DNA of 64,000 bases, taken from NCBI RefSeq assembly GCF_009862265.1, contig NZ_WWGX01000032.1, positions 19,538-83,537 of the forward strand, read 5' to 3'. How positions within the stretch are numbered: the stretch's first letter is position 1; every line of letters begins with the position of its first letter. Below, in pieces: positions 36,501-44,116 of this stretch. The notes below the pieces were generated by a model, which was not told where the DNA came from, searched no databases, and was given only the letters and a program-made list of their open reading frames with translations. This DNA is from Streptomyces sp. SID8352 (GTDB lineage: Bacteria > Actinomycetota > Actinomycetes > Streptomycetales > Streptomycetaceae). The translations under genes were made by a program, and so were the position numbers.

Positions 36501-36833
36501 GCGCAGATAGACCTGGGCGGTCCGCTCGTCGCGGCGGCTGGTGAAGACCAGGGTGTCGCCGAGGGCGGACGGCTGGGTGTCGAAGTGGGCCGGTCCCCCG
36601 CCGAAGAACGGATCGCTGCGGGTGTCGTCGGCGACCCGGCCGAGGCTGCGGTGCCGGGTGCCGGCGAAGGCGATGCGGATGTCCGGGGCGGCCACCGCGG
36701 CGGCACCCGGCGCGGGCCCGGGACCGGCACTGCTCTGCCCGGACGCCGACACCCCGAGCAGCGGGACCAGGAGCAGCAGTGCGGCGCCGAACCCGCCCGG
36801 GCGGCGCCGCCCGCCAGGGCCAGCGGTTCCCAT
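33555..36833 (-). CDS. secreted TolB/PD40 beta-propeller protein with CARDB/DUF11-like domains
   Basis: 1092 aa; ATG at 36833 chosen for GAGGGG upstream, though 10 more codons are open. Residues 1-40 are a signal peptide (GGFGAALLLLVPLLGVSASG). Residues 60-650 form PD40/TolB repeats, each with a P-D-G turn before a strand (LTPDGAAVVFDSDE, FSPDGRFLAFTRTSPG). Then come a CARDB/DUF11-like domain, a Thr/Pro-Glu/Asp linker from an 18-bp DNA repeat near 34320-34390, and a second such domain. Predicted extracytoplasmic, yet it overlaps DUF4255 by 4 nt, so it belongs to the CIS transcript. Role unknown; it could monitor the cell surface. Confidence 0.9.
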   Translation of the reverse strand: MGTAGPGGRRRPGGFGAALLLLVPLLGVSASGQSSAGPGPAPGAAAVAAPDIRIAFAGTRHRSLGRVADDTRSDPFFGGGPAHFDTQPSALGDTLVFTSRRDERTAQVYLRAPDGSVRRLTSGRTAAHPRLTPDGAAVVFDSDEPGGPGGGRQRDLWLVRTDGTGLTRLTDTPGDEEHPTVSPDGGRLAYSGDDGTYAGRQILVRPLAGGAAVRVSDPAAGAATEPVWNPVDDPAHRGLIAYTATAPGQRTSRLRVTDGTTDQPLLAGAQAGWDTHGAAWMPDGNQLLFLSPDRTCDCEGDWRHVFRTTAHSADTPEVVLSEDREITSPTWLGPLYGGGTVVERTTAAGPDGPHVATLQDVRGDGSDPRDLGLTILTEDPAADTNLDPRKNPLFLPAPGYDPWHERQSYTPDGRRIVVTRFETVDGKRVERIWLVDADGANPAPVPLAGRGPEDWDTDPAFSPDGRFLAFTRTSPGRSDDTAGPRRVLVADAATGELLGEVVPPAGQFAGDDAQPAWSPDGTVLAFTRRQVINGNGGNKHIWTAPVDDLTRQRDLSAAVCPGECEVIDDSPAFSPDGRGIAFNRKNGAGLFDERNGILLVSPEGDGCRVLLPVAARGTDDGCRRELPEATGPYQPRDAAWTADGTGLVISARPEPEPNSPEDLKLLDIESGALTRITSGLPGRQKEPSVQQWVDLAVRAPATTGEVIVGETTTVRVEIVNQGPAASPGTRLTVAPPPGARVTGLTPPDGVCDPESLQCDVGVVPPGAAVPVDVTLTGVTPGDAPVDWSVTGAVLDPRPEDNAGRTVVPVREAPEPTPTPTDTPTPTDTPTPTDTPTPTPEPTPTPTPTSSVPVPPAPPAPPAPPVPPVPVPPPPPAPRAGPGVRVTAQPNPGYVGGRVVVTYTVRNGRDALATGLRLRIGLPPGVPGNGPPPGCDASWVCALPDLRPGGSAVLTVVLSPRRAFTGEATAVLTTTGTDADPRDNTARQRLRVLQPRIVAVPAIGKPGFVTSVRGRDFPPGVPVRFAWKPGITAAAAPTVPLADGTFIGQLLILAKDRTGPRTITARGPGFSPVTTDFLVVSGTVQPPDEVNRR

Positions 36834-36980
36834 CACAGTTCCCCTCGCTGTCCGGTGCGGCACCGGAGGGTGCCCCCGGCCACCCTGCCCGCCCGGGTGC
36901 GGGGGCGGCAGGGCACCGGGGGCCGTGTCCGGGGAAGCGCGCGGTGTGCGTTCGGGCAGTGCCCGCTTCCCGGGGGGCCG

Positions 36981-37820
36981 TCAGATCAGCCCGTTGCGCA
37001 GCGCGTAGCCCACGGCATGGGCCCGGTTGCGCAGTTGCAGCCGGGTCATCACCTCGTGGAGCACGTTCTTGACGGTCCGTTCGGAGTACGCGGTCGTGCG
37101 GGCGATCTCGGCGGTGTCCATGCCCTCCGACACCAGGCGCAGCATGTCCGCCTCGCGGCTGGTGAGCAGGGACAGTCCGCGCGGGTCGAGCGCCGAGCGC
37201 TGGAGCCCGCCGACATGGGTGAGGAGCTTGCCGAGCAGGTCGCCGGGGAGGACGCCCTCGCCGTTGGCCATCGCCAGCACCAGGTGGAGCAGCCGGTCCT
37301 GGTCGGCCTCGGCGCGGCGCAGCACCGCCACCACCCCGCACTCGATGACGCGCTGCAGCGCGCCGGGGCCGAGGGTGCCGACCACCAGGCCGGTGCGGGT
37401 GGCGGTGTTGTACCGCAACTGGTCGAGCAGGGCGGCGACGTCGTCGTCCACGCCGTCCACCACGACGAGGGAGGCGTGGGCGCGCTCGGCGTCGGCGTCG
37501 GCGAGCAGGTCGACCTCGGGGCGGGACCGTAACTGCTGGACGACGCCGACCCGCAGCACCGGGTCGGCGGCGTACACCGCGACGGTCACCCGTTCCGGCC
37601 GGTCGGCGCGGGGGTGTTCGGAGCGGGAGCGGTCGGCACGGGGGCGGTCGGCGCGGTGGTGCTCCGCGCGGGCGCGGTCCTGGCCGGCCGGCGCGGAACC
37701 GCCTGTCCGGGGTGCGGAGCCGGCCTGGACCGGAACGTGGGGAACGGTGACGTGGGGAACGGCGGCGGACACGGCCGGAGCGGCGTCCTGAGAGCCCGGA
37801 AAGCTCTGAGAGCGTGGCAT
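36981..37820 (-). CDS. LuxR-family regulator with atypical receiver domain; contains a TTA codon
   Basis: 279 aa from ATG at 37820. Residues 1-75 are disordered with RADRPRADRS-type repeats. Residues 78-200 form a receiver-like domain where the acidic pair is reduced (VAVYAADPVLR) and the conserved Lys is Arg (VAVLRRAEAD), so phosphorylation control is doubtful. The LuxR helix-turn-helix is at 215-270 (LTSREADMLRLVSEGMDTAE, SERTVKNVLHEVMTRLQLRN). Codon 97 is TTA (37532-37530), predicting bldA dependence. As first gene of the locus it is the likely CIS regulator. Its promoter would lie in the 198-bp divergent spacer. Confidence 0.92.
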   Translation of the reverse strand: MPRSQSFPGSQDAAPAVSAAVPHVTVPHVPVQAGSAPRTGGSAPAGQDRARAEHHRADRPRADRSRSEHPRADRPERVTVAVYAADPVLRVGVVQQLRSRPEVDLLADADAERAHASLVVVDGVDDDVAALLDQLRYNTATRTGLVVGTLGPGALQRVIECGVVAVLRRAEADQDRLLHLVLAMANGEGVLPGDLLGKLLTHVGGLQRSALDPRGLSLLTSREADMLRLVSEGMDTAEIARTTAYSERTVKNVLHEVMTRLQLRNRAHAVGYALRNGLI

Positions 37821-38018
37821 GTGTTACCTGTCCTGTGGTTTCCGTGGGTGACGCGGGAACGGCACGGCCCCCCCGTGCGCGCCGCATCCACTGGGGACGG
37901 CTCTGTCCGGCCCCCGCTCCGGTGCGGGCGCCTCCGTCGCTTCCCGGGCATCATGCCTGCCCCGGTGTTGCCCTCGCGCTCCTCGTCGAGCCCTCGGGCA
38001 CCCCCCTACCGTGGCCGT
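37821..38018. promoter_or_regulatory. divergent spacer between CIS regulator and Ig-like membrane protein
   Basis: 198 bp between opposing starts. For the plus gene, TACCGT (38007-38012) lies 6 nt before GTG with no ribosome site, which fits a leaderless transcript. The minus gene has AGGACAGGTAACAC before its ATG. No operator recognised. Confidence 0.45.
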
Positions 38019-39413
38019 GTGACGCCTTCTGCAGCCTCTTCCGGCCCCGGTGCTCCAGGTCTCGACCTCCCGGCGGTGACCGTGGCCCCGGGCGGCACCG
38101 CCGCGACCAGCGTGACCGTCCGCAACGACAGCGACATCGTCGAGGCGTACGGCCTGGAGGTCGTCGGTGACTGCGCGGCGTGGGCGACCGTCGAGCCCGC
38201 CCGTGTCTCCCTCTACCCGGGCACCTCGGAGACGGTGACGATCCGGCTGGACCCGCCCCGTTCACCGGAGGTCCGCGCCGGGGACGTGCCGCTCGGCGTG
38301 CGGGTGCTGCCCGCCGAGCACCCGGAGGCGGTGCGGGTCCTCGAAACCACCGTGCACGTCGAGGAGTTCCGGGAGCTGCGCGCCGAACTCGCCCCGCGCC
38401 GCCGCCGGGGCTGGCTGCGCGGCCGGTACCGGCTGGCGGTGCGCAACCAGGGCAACGCGCCGGTGCGGGTGGGCTTCGCGGCCGGGCAGCAGGGCGAGGA
38501 GCTGAAGTTCGCCTTCACCCCGGAGCGGACGCCGCTGGAGCCGGGCGAGTCGGCGGAGACCGGGCTGCGGGTGCGCACCGGCAGCCCGGTGTGGTTCGGC
38601 TCCCCGGTGGTGTGGCCGTTCACGGTGGAGGTCACCGACGCCCCGGCGGACGGCGCGGACGGCACCCCGGCCCCGGGCACCGTGCCGGAGGAGGTTCGGG
38701 CGCCGCTGGAGGCGGAGTTCGTGCAGATCCCCGTCTTCCCCAAGTGGCTGCTGGTGGTGCTGGCGGTGCTGCTGGCCCTGCTGCTCGCCTGGTTCGCGCT
38801 GGTCCGCCCGACCGTGCGCAGCGCCGCCGAGGAGGCGGCCACCAAGGCGGTCCAGCCCCGGCCGACCCCCGCCGGGGGTCCGTCCGCGAGCACCGGCACG
38901 GGTTCCGGCACCGGCTCCGGCACCGGCACCGGCGAGGACACCGGCACGGCGCCGGGCGCGGGCGGCGGCCCGGGCACCCGGCCCGGCGGCCAGGGACAGG
39001 GGCAGGGACAGGGCCAGGGCACGTCGGCGGGGCCGGGCGCGGGCGGTGCGGGCGGCGGCCAGTTCTCCACGACCATCGACCAGAAGACGTCCGGAGGCCG
39101 GACGGCCACCGGCACCTACGAGGTCCCCGAGAACAGCGTCTTCAGCGTCACGGACATCGTCGTCGCCAACTTCCAGGGCGACGAGGGCGTGCTGACGATC
39201 TCCTTCGGTGACCGCAAGATCACCACCATCGCGCTGGAGACCTTCCGTAACCAGGACTACCACTGGGTGACCCCCATCGAGATCCGCGAGAAAGACACCG
39301 TGACCATGGAAGTGACGTGCGGAAGGCCGGGCACGCCGGCCACCGGCCGCCGGGCACCGGCCTGTCATGAGGTTCTCAACGTGAGCGGCACGATGGCCAC
39401 TATCACGCCGTGA
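38019..39413 (+). CDS. membrane protein with N-terminal Ig-like domains and C-terminal external domain
   Basis: 464 aa from GTG at 38019; no ribosome site, possibly leaderless. Residues 10-230 are two Ig-like beta-sandwiches (LPAVTVAPGGTAATSVTVRN, VSLYPGTSETVTIRLDPP; YRLAVRNQGNAPVRVGFAAG). One membrane helix follows near 245-268 (WLLVVLAVLLALLLAWFALV). A Gly/Thr/Gln repeat linker (GQGQGQGQGQG) precedes a final beta-rich domain (TYEVPENSVFSVTDIVVANF) of about 110 residues. The N-terminal part is inside by topology. It is divergent from the CIS regulator, and S. coelicolor carries proteins of this kind labelled 'hydrolytic' in its CIS locus (recalled), but no hydrolase motif is visible. Confidence 0.85.
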   Translation: MTPSAASSGPGAPGLDLPAVTVAPGGTAATSVTVRNDSDIVEAYGLEVVGDCAAWATVEPARVSLYPGTSETVTIRLDPPRSPEVRAGDVPLGVRVLPAEHPEAVRVLETTVHVEEFRELRAELAPRRRRGWLRGRYRLAVRNQGNAPVRVGFAAGQQGEELKFAFTPERTPLEPGESAETGLRVRTGSPVWFGSPVVWPFTVEVTDAPADGADGTPAPGTVPEEVRAPLEAEFVQIPVFPKWLLVVLAVLLALLLAWFALVRPTVRSAAEEAATKAVQPRPTPAGGPSASTGTGSGTGSGTGTGEDTGTAPGAGGGPGTRPGGQGQGQGQGQGTSAGPGAGGAGGGQFSTTIDQKTSGGRTATGTYEVPENSVFSVTDIVVANFQGDEGVLTISFGDRKITTIALETFRNQDYHWVTPIEIREKDTVTMEVTCGRPGTPATGRRAPACHEVLNVSGTMATITP

Positions 39414-39770
39414 GTTACGCAGCAAGCCTGTCAATATTGTTGATCCAACCCGGTGGCGGCGGCAAAGGCGCGCGTCTTTCCGTCCGAAAATCGACCCCCG
39501 CCCGGAAACCCCCCTCCCCCCGCCCCCACGCCCCTGGCCCCACCCCCACCACCGCACCCCGCCCCAACGGCGGGGACACGGCGGCGGATGGCCGGATCGG
39601 GCCGGTCGGGCGGGGGCGTTGGCGGGAAAGAGGCGTTTGCGCCCACCGCCCCGGACGCGGTGGGCGACCGTCGACACACCGAGGGTGACCGTTCGAACTC
39701 CGTTGTGAGAACGGCGTGTTCGGCAGGTCCGCCGGGGAACGGCGCCCACTTCCGGACACCGGCGGTCCGG
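39414..39770. other. convergent intergenic region, no gene seen
   Basis: 357 bp between genes ending at 39413 and 39771. Contains an AT-rich patch GTCAATATTGTTGATCC near 39428 and poly-C/A low-complexity DNA at 39480-39550. No strong hairpin was found, so the terminator is not located. Confidence 0.5.
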
Positions 39771-40133
39771 TCAGTCGGGGGGTGCCAGGTCCACCGGGCG
39801 GTCCCGTCCGTCCCAGCGCACCCGCAGGACGCGGACGACGGCCTCGCGGTCCAGGGGGCCGTGGACATGGGGGAAGAGGGTGCCGTCGGGGACGCCGTGC
39901 GGCGGGGCCGGGTCCGGGGCCTCCCAGCGGCAGGGCGCGGTCAGGCGGTGCTCGTCGACGACCAGCACCGCCAGGGGCCGCGGGGCCGCGCGGTAGAAGG
40001 CCCCGGCGACGGCGAGGGCGGTCGCCTCGTCGGGGGAGCAGTGCACGAAGCCGTCGTCGGCGAGGGAGGCGGGCGCGTAGGGCCGCCCCGGGTCGGCGGT
40101 CCATTCCGCGAGCGGCACGACGTGGTAGATCAC
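39771..40133 (-). CDS. DUF952-family protein
   Basis: 120 aa from GTG at 40133, GTGA overlap with the preceding gene. Family pattern: IYHVVPLAEWTADPGRPYAP, DDGFVHCSPDEATALAVAGA, VLVVDEHRLTAPCRWE and GTLFPHVHGPLDREAVVRVL. DUF952 proteins share the ADP-ribosyltransferase-like/glutathione-transferase-adjacent small fold, with conserved His residues but no proven reaction. Coupled to a sigma factor partner gene, perhaps only by position. Confidence 0.93.
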   Translation of the reverse strand: MIYHVVPLAEWTADPGRPYAPASLADDGFVHCSPDEATALAVAGAFYRAAPRPLAVLVVDEHRLTAPCRWEAPDPAPPHGVPDGTLFPHVHGPLDREAVVRVLRVRWDGRDRPVDLAPPD

Positions 40134-40816
40134 CCCCCGGTTGTACCAGTGGCCCGCGGCGACGGCGAGAGCGTCGCCGAGGGCACCGGACGGCCCTCCG
40201 GGGCCGTGGAGGGGACTGCCGGCGAGAAGGTCACCGCCCCGCCGGTTGCGGACGGGGTGCCCGCGCCGGGCGTCCGGGCCGCCTGCGCGCCGCCGCCCTG
40301 CGCGCCGCCGTCCTGCGCATCGCCGCCGGCCCTCGGGCCGCCGGTCGGTCCCGGGGCGTCCGGGGTCCCCGCGTCGTCGGTGGGTCCGGCGGTGCCGGCC
40401 CCGGGCACGGTCAGCTCCGGGGACGGGGTCACCGGCGGGGCGGAGGACGACGCCGGGGGCGGGGCGGGCGGCGGGGTCGGCGCGGGCGCCGGGTCCACGG
40501 GGGCCAGCGGGACCACGGGCCGGGCGGGCTCGCCGGTCCCCGCCCAGCGCAGCGGCAGCGCGATGACGGCCGCCGCGGCGCAGGCCGCCGCGATCCCGGC
40601 GGCGGCGCGGCGCGCCCGGCGGCGGGCCGCGGTCCGCCGGATCGCCTCGTAGCGGCCGGGCGGCGGGCCCAGGTGGTCGGGGCCCGGCCGCAGCACGACC
40701 AGCAGCGGGTCGTCGTCCCGCGTCCCCTCCTCGGCCCCGGGCATCCGGTCCGCCTCCCGTCCCGGCCCCCGCCACGCCGGCTCCCGCGCCGGGTCGTCGT
40801 CACGGCGTGTGGTCAA
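40130..40816 (-). CDS. single-TM partner of the ECF sigma factor (putative anti-sigma)
   Basis: 228 aa from TTG at 40816, with strong GAGGAG upstream and a 17-nt overlap with the sigma gene. Residues 1-68 are cytoplasmic and charged. One membrane segment lies at 70-90 (AAAGIAAACAAAAVIALPLR), then a Pro/Ala/Ser-rich external tail. The layout and coupling fit an anti-sigma factor, but no ZAS zinc motif is present, as is common for SigE/SCO-type pairs in Streptomyces. Confidence 0.82.
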   Translation of the reverse strand: MTTRRDDDPAREPAWRGPGREADRMPGAEEGTRDDDPLLVVLRPGPDHLGPPPGRYEAIRRTAARRRARRAAAGIAAACAAAAVIALPLRWAGTGEPARPVVPLAPVDPAPAPTPPPAPPPASSSAPPVTPSPELTVPGAGTAGPTDDAGTPDAPGPTGGPRAGGDAQDGGAQGGGAQAARTPGAGTPSATGGAVTFSPAVPSTAPEGRPVPSATLSPSPRATGTTGG

Positions 40817-41291
40817 GGCTTCTCCTCAGATGGACGCGGAGCAGTTCGCGGGCGGCGTGGAGATCGGACTTGACGGTTCCTTCCTTGCGCCCGGTCAGCA
40901 CGGACACCTCCCGGATCGGCATGTCAGCGTAGTAGTGGAGGAGGATCGGGACCCTCAGCCGTTCCGGCAGCGACTGCACCAGCAGCCGCACCGAGGGGTC
41001 GGCCTGCTCGGAGTGCGGGCGGACGGCGGCCTCGGCGGTGACCCGGCGCACCGCCCGCCGCTCGCGCTCCAGCTTGCGCCAGTGGTCCCGGACGAGGTTG
41101 GCGGCGGTCACGTAGAGGAAGCCGCGCGGCTCCTCGACGGCGGTCCAGCGGGCCCAGAGCCGGGTGAACGCCTCCGAGGCGATCTCGTGGGCCGTCTCGT
41201 CGTCGTCGACGAGACGGCGGCACCAGCCGGCCAGGCGCGGGTACAGGGCGGCGAACAGCTCGGACGCCGCCGTGTCACGGGACCGTTTCAA
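40800..41291 (-). CDS. ECF RNA polymerase sigma factor
   Basis: 163 aa from TTG at 41291 (GGAGAG upstream); no ATG/GTG keeps region 2 intact. Region 2: SELFAALYPRLAGWCRRLVD, DDETAHEIASEAFTRLWARW, FLYVTAANLVRDHWRKLER. Region 4: LPERLRVPILLHYYADMPIR and VSVLTGRKEGTVKSDLHAAR. Minimal two-domain ECF factor, co-transcribed with its membrane partner and DUF952. It lies 51 bp after the class F sortase operon end, so it might be read through from there. Confidence 0.95.
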   Translation of the reverse strand: MKRSRDTAASELFAALYPRLAGWCRRLVDDDETAHEIASEAFTRLWARWTAVEEPRGFLYVTAANLVRDHWRKLERERRAVRRVTAEAAVRPHSEQADPSVRLLVQSLPERLRVPILLHYYADMPIREVSVLTGRKEGTVKSDLHAARELLRVHLRRSLDHTP

Positions 41292-41342
41292 CGCTCTCCA
41301 GGGTCGTTCGGTTGGCGGGGGCAGCGGGTGCCCGGGGGCTGT

Positions 41343-41993
41343 TCAGAGGCGCGGGCGGACACCGGTCAGCTTCGCGAAGACGATCACGTTGTCCCGGTAG
41401 CCGTCCCCCGAGCGCGGCCCGCCGCAGGTGATGAGCCGCAGCTCGGGGCGGTCCACGTCGCCGTAGACGTCCTCGGTGGGGAAGGCGGAGCGCGCCACGG
41501 TGCGCACCGAGGTGACGGTGAATTCCGCCGCCGTTCCGTCCTCCAGGCGCGCCACCGCCCGGTCCCCCGGGCGCAGCCGGTCCAGGTGCCGGAAGACGCC
41601 GTCGCCGAAGCGGCCGACGGTGACGTGACCGAGGAGGACGGACGGCCCGGTCCGGCCGGGGGTCGGCGAGTGCCGGTACCAGCCCGCGGGGTCGTCCGCG
41701 GCGACCGGAGGCACCTCGACCGTGCCGTCCGCCGCGAGGCCCAGCGGGATCACCGGGGTGTCGACGCCGATGGCCGGGATGCTCAGGCCCACCGGGGCGG
41801 AGCGGGCCGCCGGCCCCGCGGGCGCCGGCGTCCCGGTGGTGTGCGAGGCCGCCGGGGCCGTGCCGCCGGGGCGCGCGGACCGCCCGCCGCCGGTGTCCGG
41901 CCCGTCGGCGCCGTCCGTGGAGCCGGTGCCGCAGCCCGCGAGCAGCACGGCCAGCGCCGCGGCGGCCAGGGCGCGCCCGGGGGACGGGGTCAC
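41343..41993 (-). CDS. class F sortase
   Basis: 216 aa from GTG at 41993, GTGA overlap with the upstream gene. The N-terminus is lipoprotein-like (ALAVLLAGCGTG). The sortase core has LSIPAIGVDTPVIPLGLAAD, VLLGHVTVGRFGDGVFRHLD (catalytic His), ELRLITCGG (catalytic Cys) and GYRDNVIVFAKL (Arg). Class F sortases attach or trim surface proteins in Actinobacteria. The gene immediately upstream encodes a probable substrate. Confidence 0.94.
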   Translation of the reverse strand: MTPSPGRALAAAALAVLLAGCGTGSTDGADGPDTGGGRSARPGGTAPAASHTTGTPAPAGPAARSAPVGLSIPAIGVDTPVIPLGLAADGTVEVPPVAADDPAGWYRHSPTPGRTGPSVLLGHVTVGRFGDGVFRHLDRLRPGDRAVARLEDGTAAEFTVTSVRTVARSAFPTEDVYGDVDRPELRLITCGGPRSGDGYRDNVIVFAKLTGVRPRL

Positions 41994-42430
41994 GCGCCCG
42001 TCGCCCGCCGGCGGCGCACGACGAAGGCGGTCGCGCCGCCCGCGAGCAGCAGCGCCGCCCCGGCGCCCGCGACGGCCGGGCCGCCGCCGGAACCGGCGGG
42101 CTCCGTCGCACCGGTGTCGGGGGCGCCCTCCGGGACGACCGCGACCTGGCCGCCCTCGCCGCCCGGCACGAGCGACGGCTCGGCGGAGGCGCCGGGCGGG
42201 GACGAGACGCTCACCGACGGGGTCGCCGCGGGAACGGGCGCGGCGGAGGCGTCGGTGGGCGCGGAGACGGTCGCCGACGGGCTCGGCACGAGGCTGGGCG
42301 CTTCGGAGGGCGCGGTGGAGGCCGGAGGGCTGCTGGGGGTCGCGGTCGGCCCGTCGGCGAACGCGGGCACGGCGCCCGCCAGGACGGCGGTGCAGGCGAG
42401 GGCCACGGCACTGAGGACGGTTCGGCGCAT
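41990..42430 (-). CDS. secreted surface protein, probable sortase substrate
   Basis: 146 aa from ATG at 42430 (AAAGAGAG upstream). Signal peptide VLSAVALACTAVLAGAVPAF with AFA cleavage. Mature part is Ser/Pro/Ala-rich and extended. The C-terminus has a sorting-signal layout: APDTG, a short spacer, hydrophobic AVAGAGAALLLAGGATAFVV and RRRR. The motif differs from LPXTG in its first residue (A for L). Coupled by GTGA to the class F sortase, which supports pairing. Confidence 0.88.
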   Translation of the reverse strand: MRRTVLSAVALACTAVLAGAVPAFADGPTATPSSPPASTAPSEAPSLVPSPSATVSAPTDASAAPVPAATPSVSVSSPPGASAEPSLVPGGEGGQVAVVPEGAPDTGATEPAGSGGGPAVAGAGAALLLAGGATAFVVRRRRATGA

Positions 42431-42965
42431 CGGGTCGCTCTCTTTCGTTCGGTCGGTCCGCCCGCCCCGGTGTACGGCGGGGCGGGCGGGCACGGATCGA
42501 GCGGAGAGACGAGGCGGCCGGGCACCGGGTTGCAAAGAGACGGCAAAGTCACGCCCCGTGCGGGAGGACGCACCCTCGGCACCCCCCGGACGGGGGCGCC
42601 CGGAACGCCGGGACACGGGCGACGGCCGCCCCCGGCCCCGTTCCCTTCCCGACCGCCCCCGTCCCCTTCCCGACCGGCCGCGGGGGCTCCCCGGCCGCGC
42701 ACGGAGACTCCCGGCCGGGCACGAGGGCTCTCGGCCACACGGGGAGGGCCCTCGCCCGGCGGCCCCGGAAGGGACCTTCCCGGGCGGCCCGGAGGGTCCC
42801 TTCCGGTCGGACGCGGCGGCGCCGCCCCGGCCGGCGCCGCGGAGGAACGCCCGCGCACCCCGGCCGACACCGGGGAGGGGGCACCCGCGCACCCCCGTCC
42901 GCCGCATGCCCCCGCCCGCCGCCGCGCCCACGCCCGCCGGACGGCACCCGCGTCCGGGCATGCGG
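42431..42965. other. intergenic region, low-complexity GC-rich, no gene
   Basis: 535 bp upstream of the surface-protein/sortase operon and downstream of the cold-shock gene. Open frames on both strands are Arg/Pro/Gly-rich without codon bias. The sortase-operon promoter must lie near 42440-42560 but no clear boxes are seen. Confidence 0.6.
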
Positions 42966-42995
42966 AAGGGCCCGCACCGAACGGTGCGGGCCCTT
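42966..42995 (-). terminator. terminator of the cold-shock gene
   Basis: A perfect 14-bp stem (AAGGGCCCGCACCG and its complement) with a 2-nt loop, about 33 bp after the cold-shock stop. Confidence 0.85.
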
Positions 42996-43028
42996 GCCTG
43001 CGGTGCGCGCCGGGGCGCGTCGCGCGTG

Positions 43029-43232
43029 TTACGCGGGGACGATGTTCTCCGCCTGCGGGCCCTTCTGGCCCTGCGTGACGTCGAAGTTGACCCGCTGGCC
43101 CTCCTGGAGCTCACGGAAGCCCTGGGTGGCGATGTTCGAGTAGTGGGCGAAGACGTCGGCGCCGCCGCCGTCCTGCGCGATGAAACCGAAGCCCTTTTCG
43201 GCGTTGAACCACTTCACGGTACCGGATGCCAT
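43029..43232 (-). CDS. cold-shock protein (CspA family)
   Basis: 67 aa from ATG at 43232 with CTAGGAG 8 nt upstream. Complete single cold-shock domain: RNP1 [11 protein letters not shown]2 DVFAHYSNI, start [18 protein letters not shown] and end [10 protein letters not shown]. Single-strand nucleic-acid chaperone. It has its own terminator, and its 5' leader contains two hairpins. Confidence 0.98.
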   Translation of the reverse strand: MASGTVKWFNAEKGFGFIAQDGGGADVFAHYSNIATQGFRELQEGQRVNFDVTQGQKGPQAENIVPA

Positions 43233-43261
43233 GACATTTACTCCTAGGCAGTATTGGAGGC

Positions 43262-43295
43262 CCGCACCGTGCGGACCTTCTCATCGCTGCGATGA
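43262..43295 (-). promoter_or_regulatory. two hairpins in the cold-shock mRNA leader
   Basis: CCGCAC-C-GTGCGG at 43262-43274 and TCATCGC-T-GCGATGA at 43281-43295 are perfect inverted repeats 30-63 bp upstream of the cold-shock start. Such structured leaders can give temperature-dependent translation, or the second could be an operator. Confidence 0.5.
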
Positions 43296-43475
43296 TCACC
43301 TGCCCGGAGAATCCCGGTAACACAAAGGGCAACCACACCTGCAACTCTCACCGACAGTAGCACGGAACCTCCGCTCCGCACGGTGGCGAAAGCACGAGGA
43401 AAATCACGGGCCGGCCGGGAATTCGGGTTCTTTTTGCGGCGGTCGGCGGATATCTGTGCCATCGGCGTCAGGTAT

Positions 43476-43844
43476 TCATCCGCCGTCCGCCGCCCGATTC
43501 CCGGACCCGGCCGAGCGGCGCAGTTCCTCGTTCACCCGCCGCTGCGCGGCGAGTTCGTCCTCCAGGCCGACGATGCGGCAGGCGGCCTCGATCGGCGTGC
43601 CCTGGTCCACCAGCTCACGGGCGCGGGCGGCGCGGCGGAGCTGCTCGCGGGAGTACCGGCGGTGACCGCCCTCCGACCGCGTCGGGGTGATCAGCCGCGC
43701 CGCGCCGAGCGCCCGCAGGAACCCGGGCGTCGCCCCGATCAGCTCCGCCGCCCGGCCCATCGTGTACGCCGGGTAGCGGTCGTCGTCGAGCCGGTCGGCG
43801 ACCGGGGCGGCGCCGTCCGCCTTCCGCCCGTTCTCCGAGGCCAT
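43476..43844 (-). CDS. MerR-type helix-turn-helix protein, short form
   Basis: 122 aa from ATG at 43844 with GGAAGGGGAGG upstream. MerR DNA-binding domain at 30-100: YTMGRAAELIGATPGFLRAL, ITPTRSEGGHRRYSREQLRR, RELVDQGTPIEAACRIVGLE. A coiled-coil end follows (LEDELAAQRRVNEELRRSAG) but no ligand-binding domain, so it is of the small Streptomyces type without a known inducer. Monocistronic by spacing. Confidence 0.92.
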   Translation of the reverse strand: MASENGRKADGAAPVADRLDDDRYPAYTMGRAAELIGATPGFLRALGAARLITPTRSEGGHRRYSREQLRRAARARELVDQGTPIEAACRIVGLEDELAAQRRVNEELRRSAGSGNRAADGG

Positions 43845-44116
43845 GCCTCCCCTTCCGCGGACCGTCGGATCGCTGCGTGGTCCGCCCCGGGGTCTCCGGT
43901 TCCCCCGTGACCGGAACTCTAGTCGCGGGGCCCGCAAACCCCTCGCGGCGGACACAGACAAGCGACGGCCCGGCCGTGTGTGCGGCCCCGCCCGGCGGAG
44001 CCGGTCCGGGCCCAGCCCGGCGTTGCCGGGGCCGGGAGCCGGGGCCAGGGGCCGGCTCCGGGGCCGGGGGCCGGGAGCCGAGAGGGGTCGGCTCCGGGGC
44101 CGGGCCGCCGCTCCGG

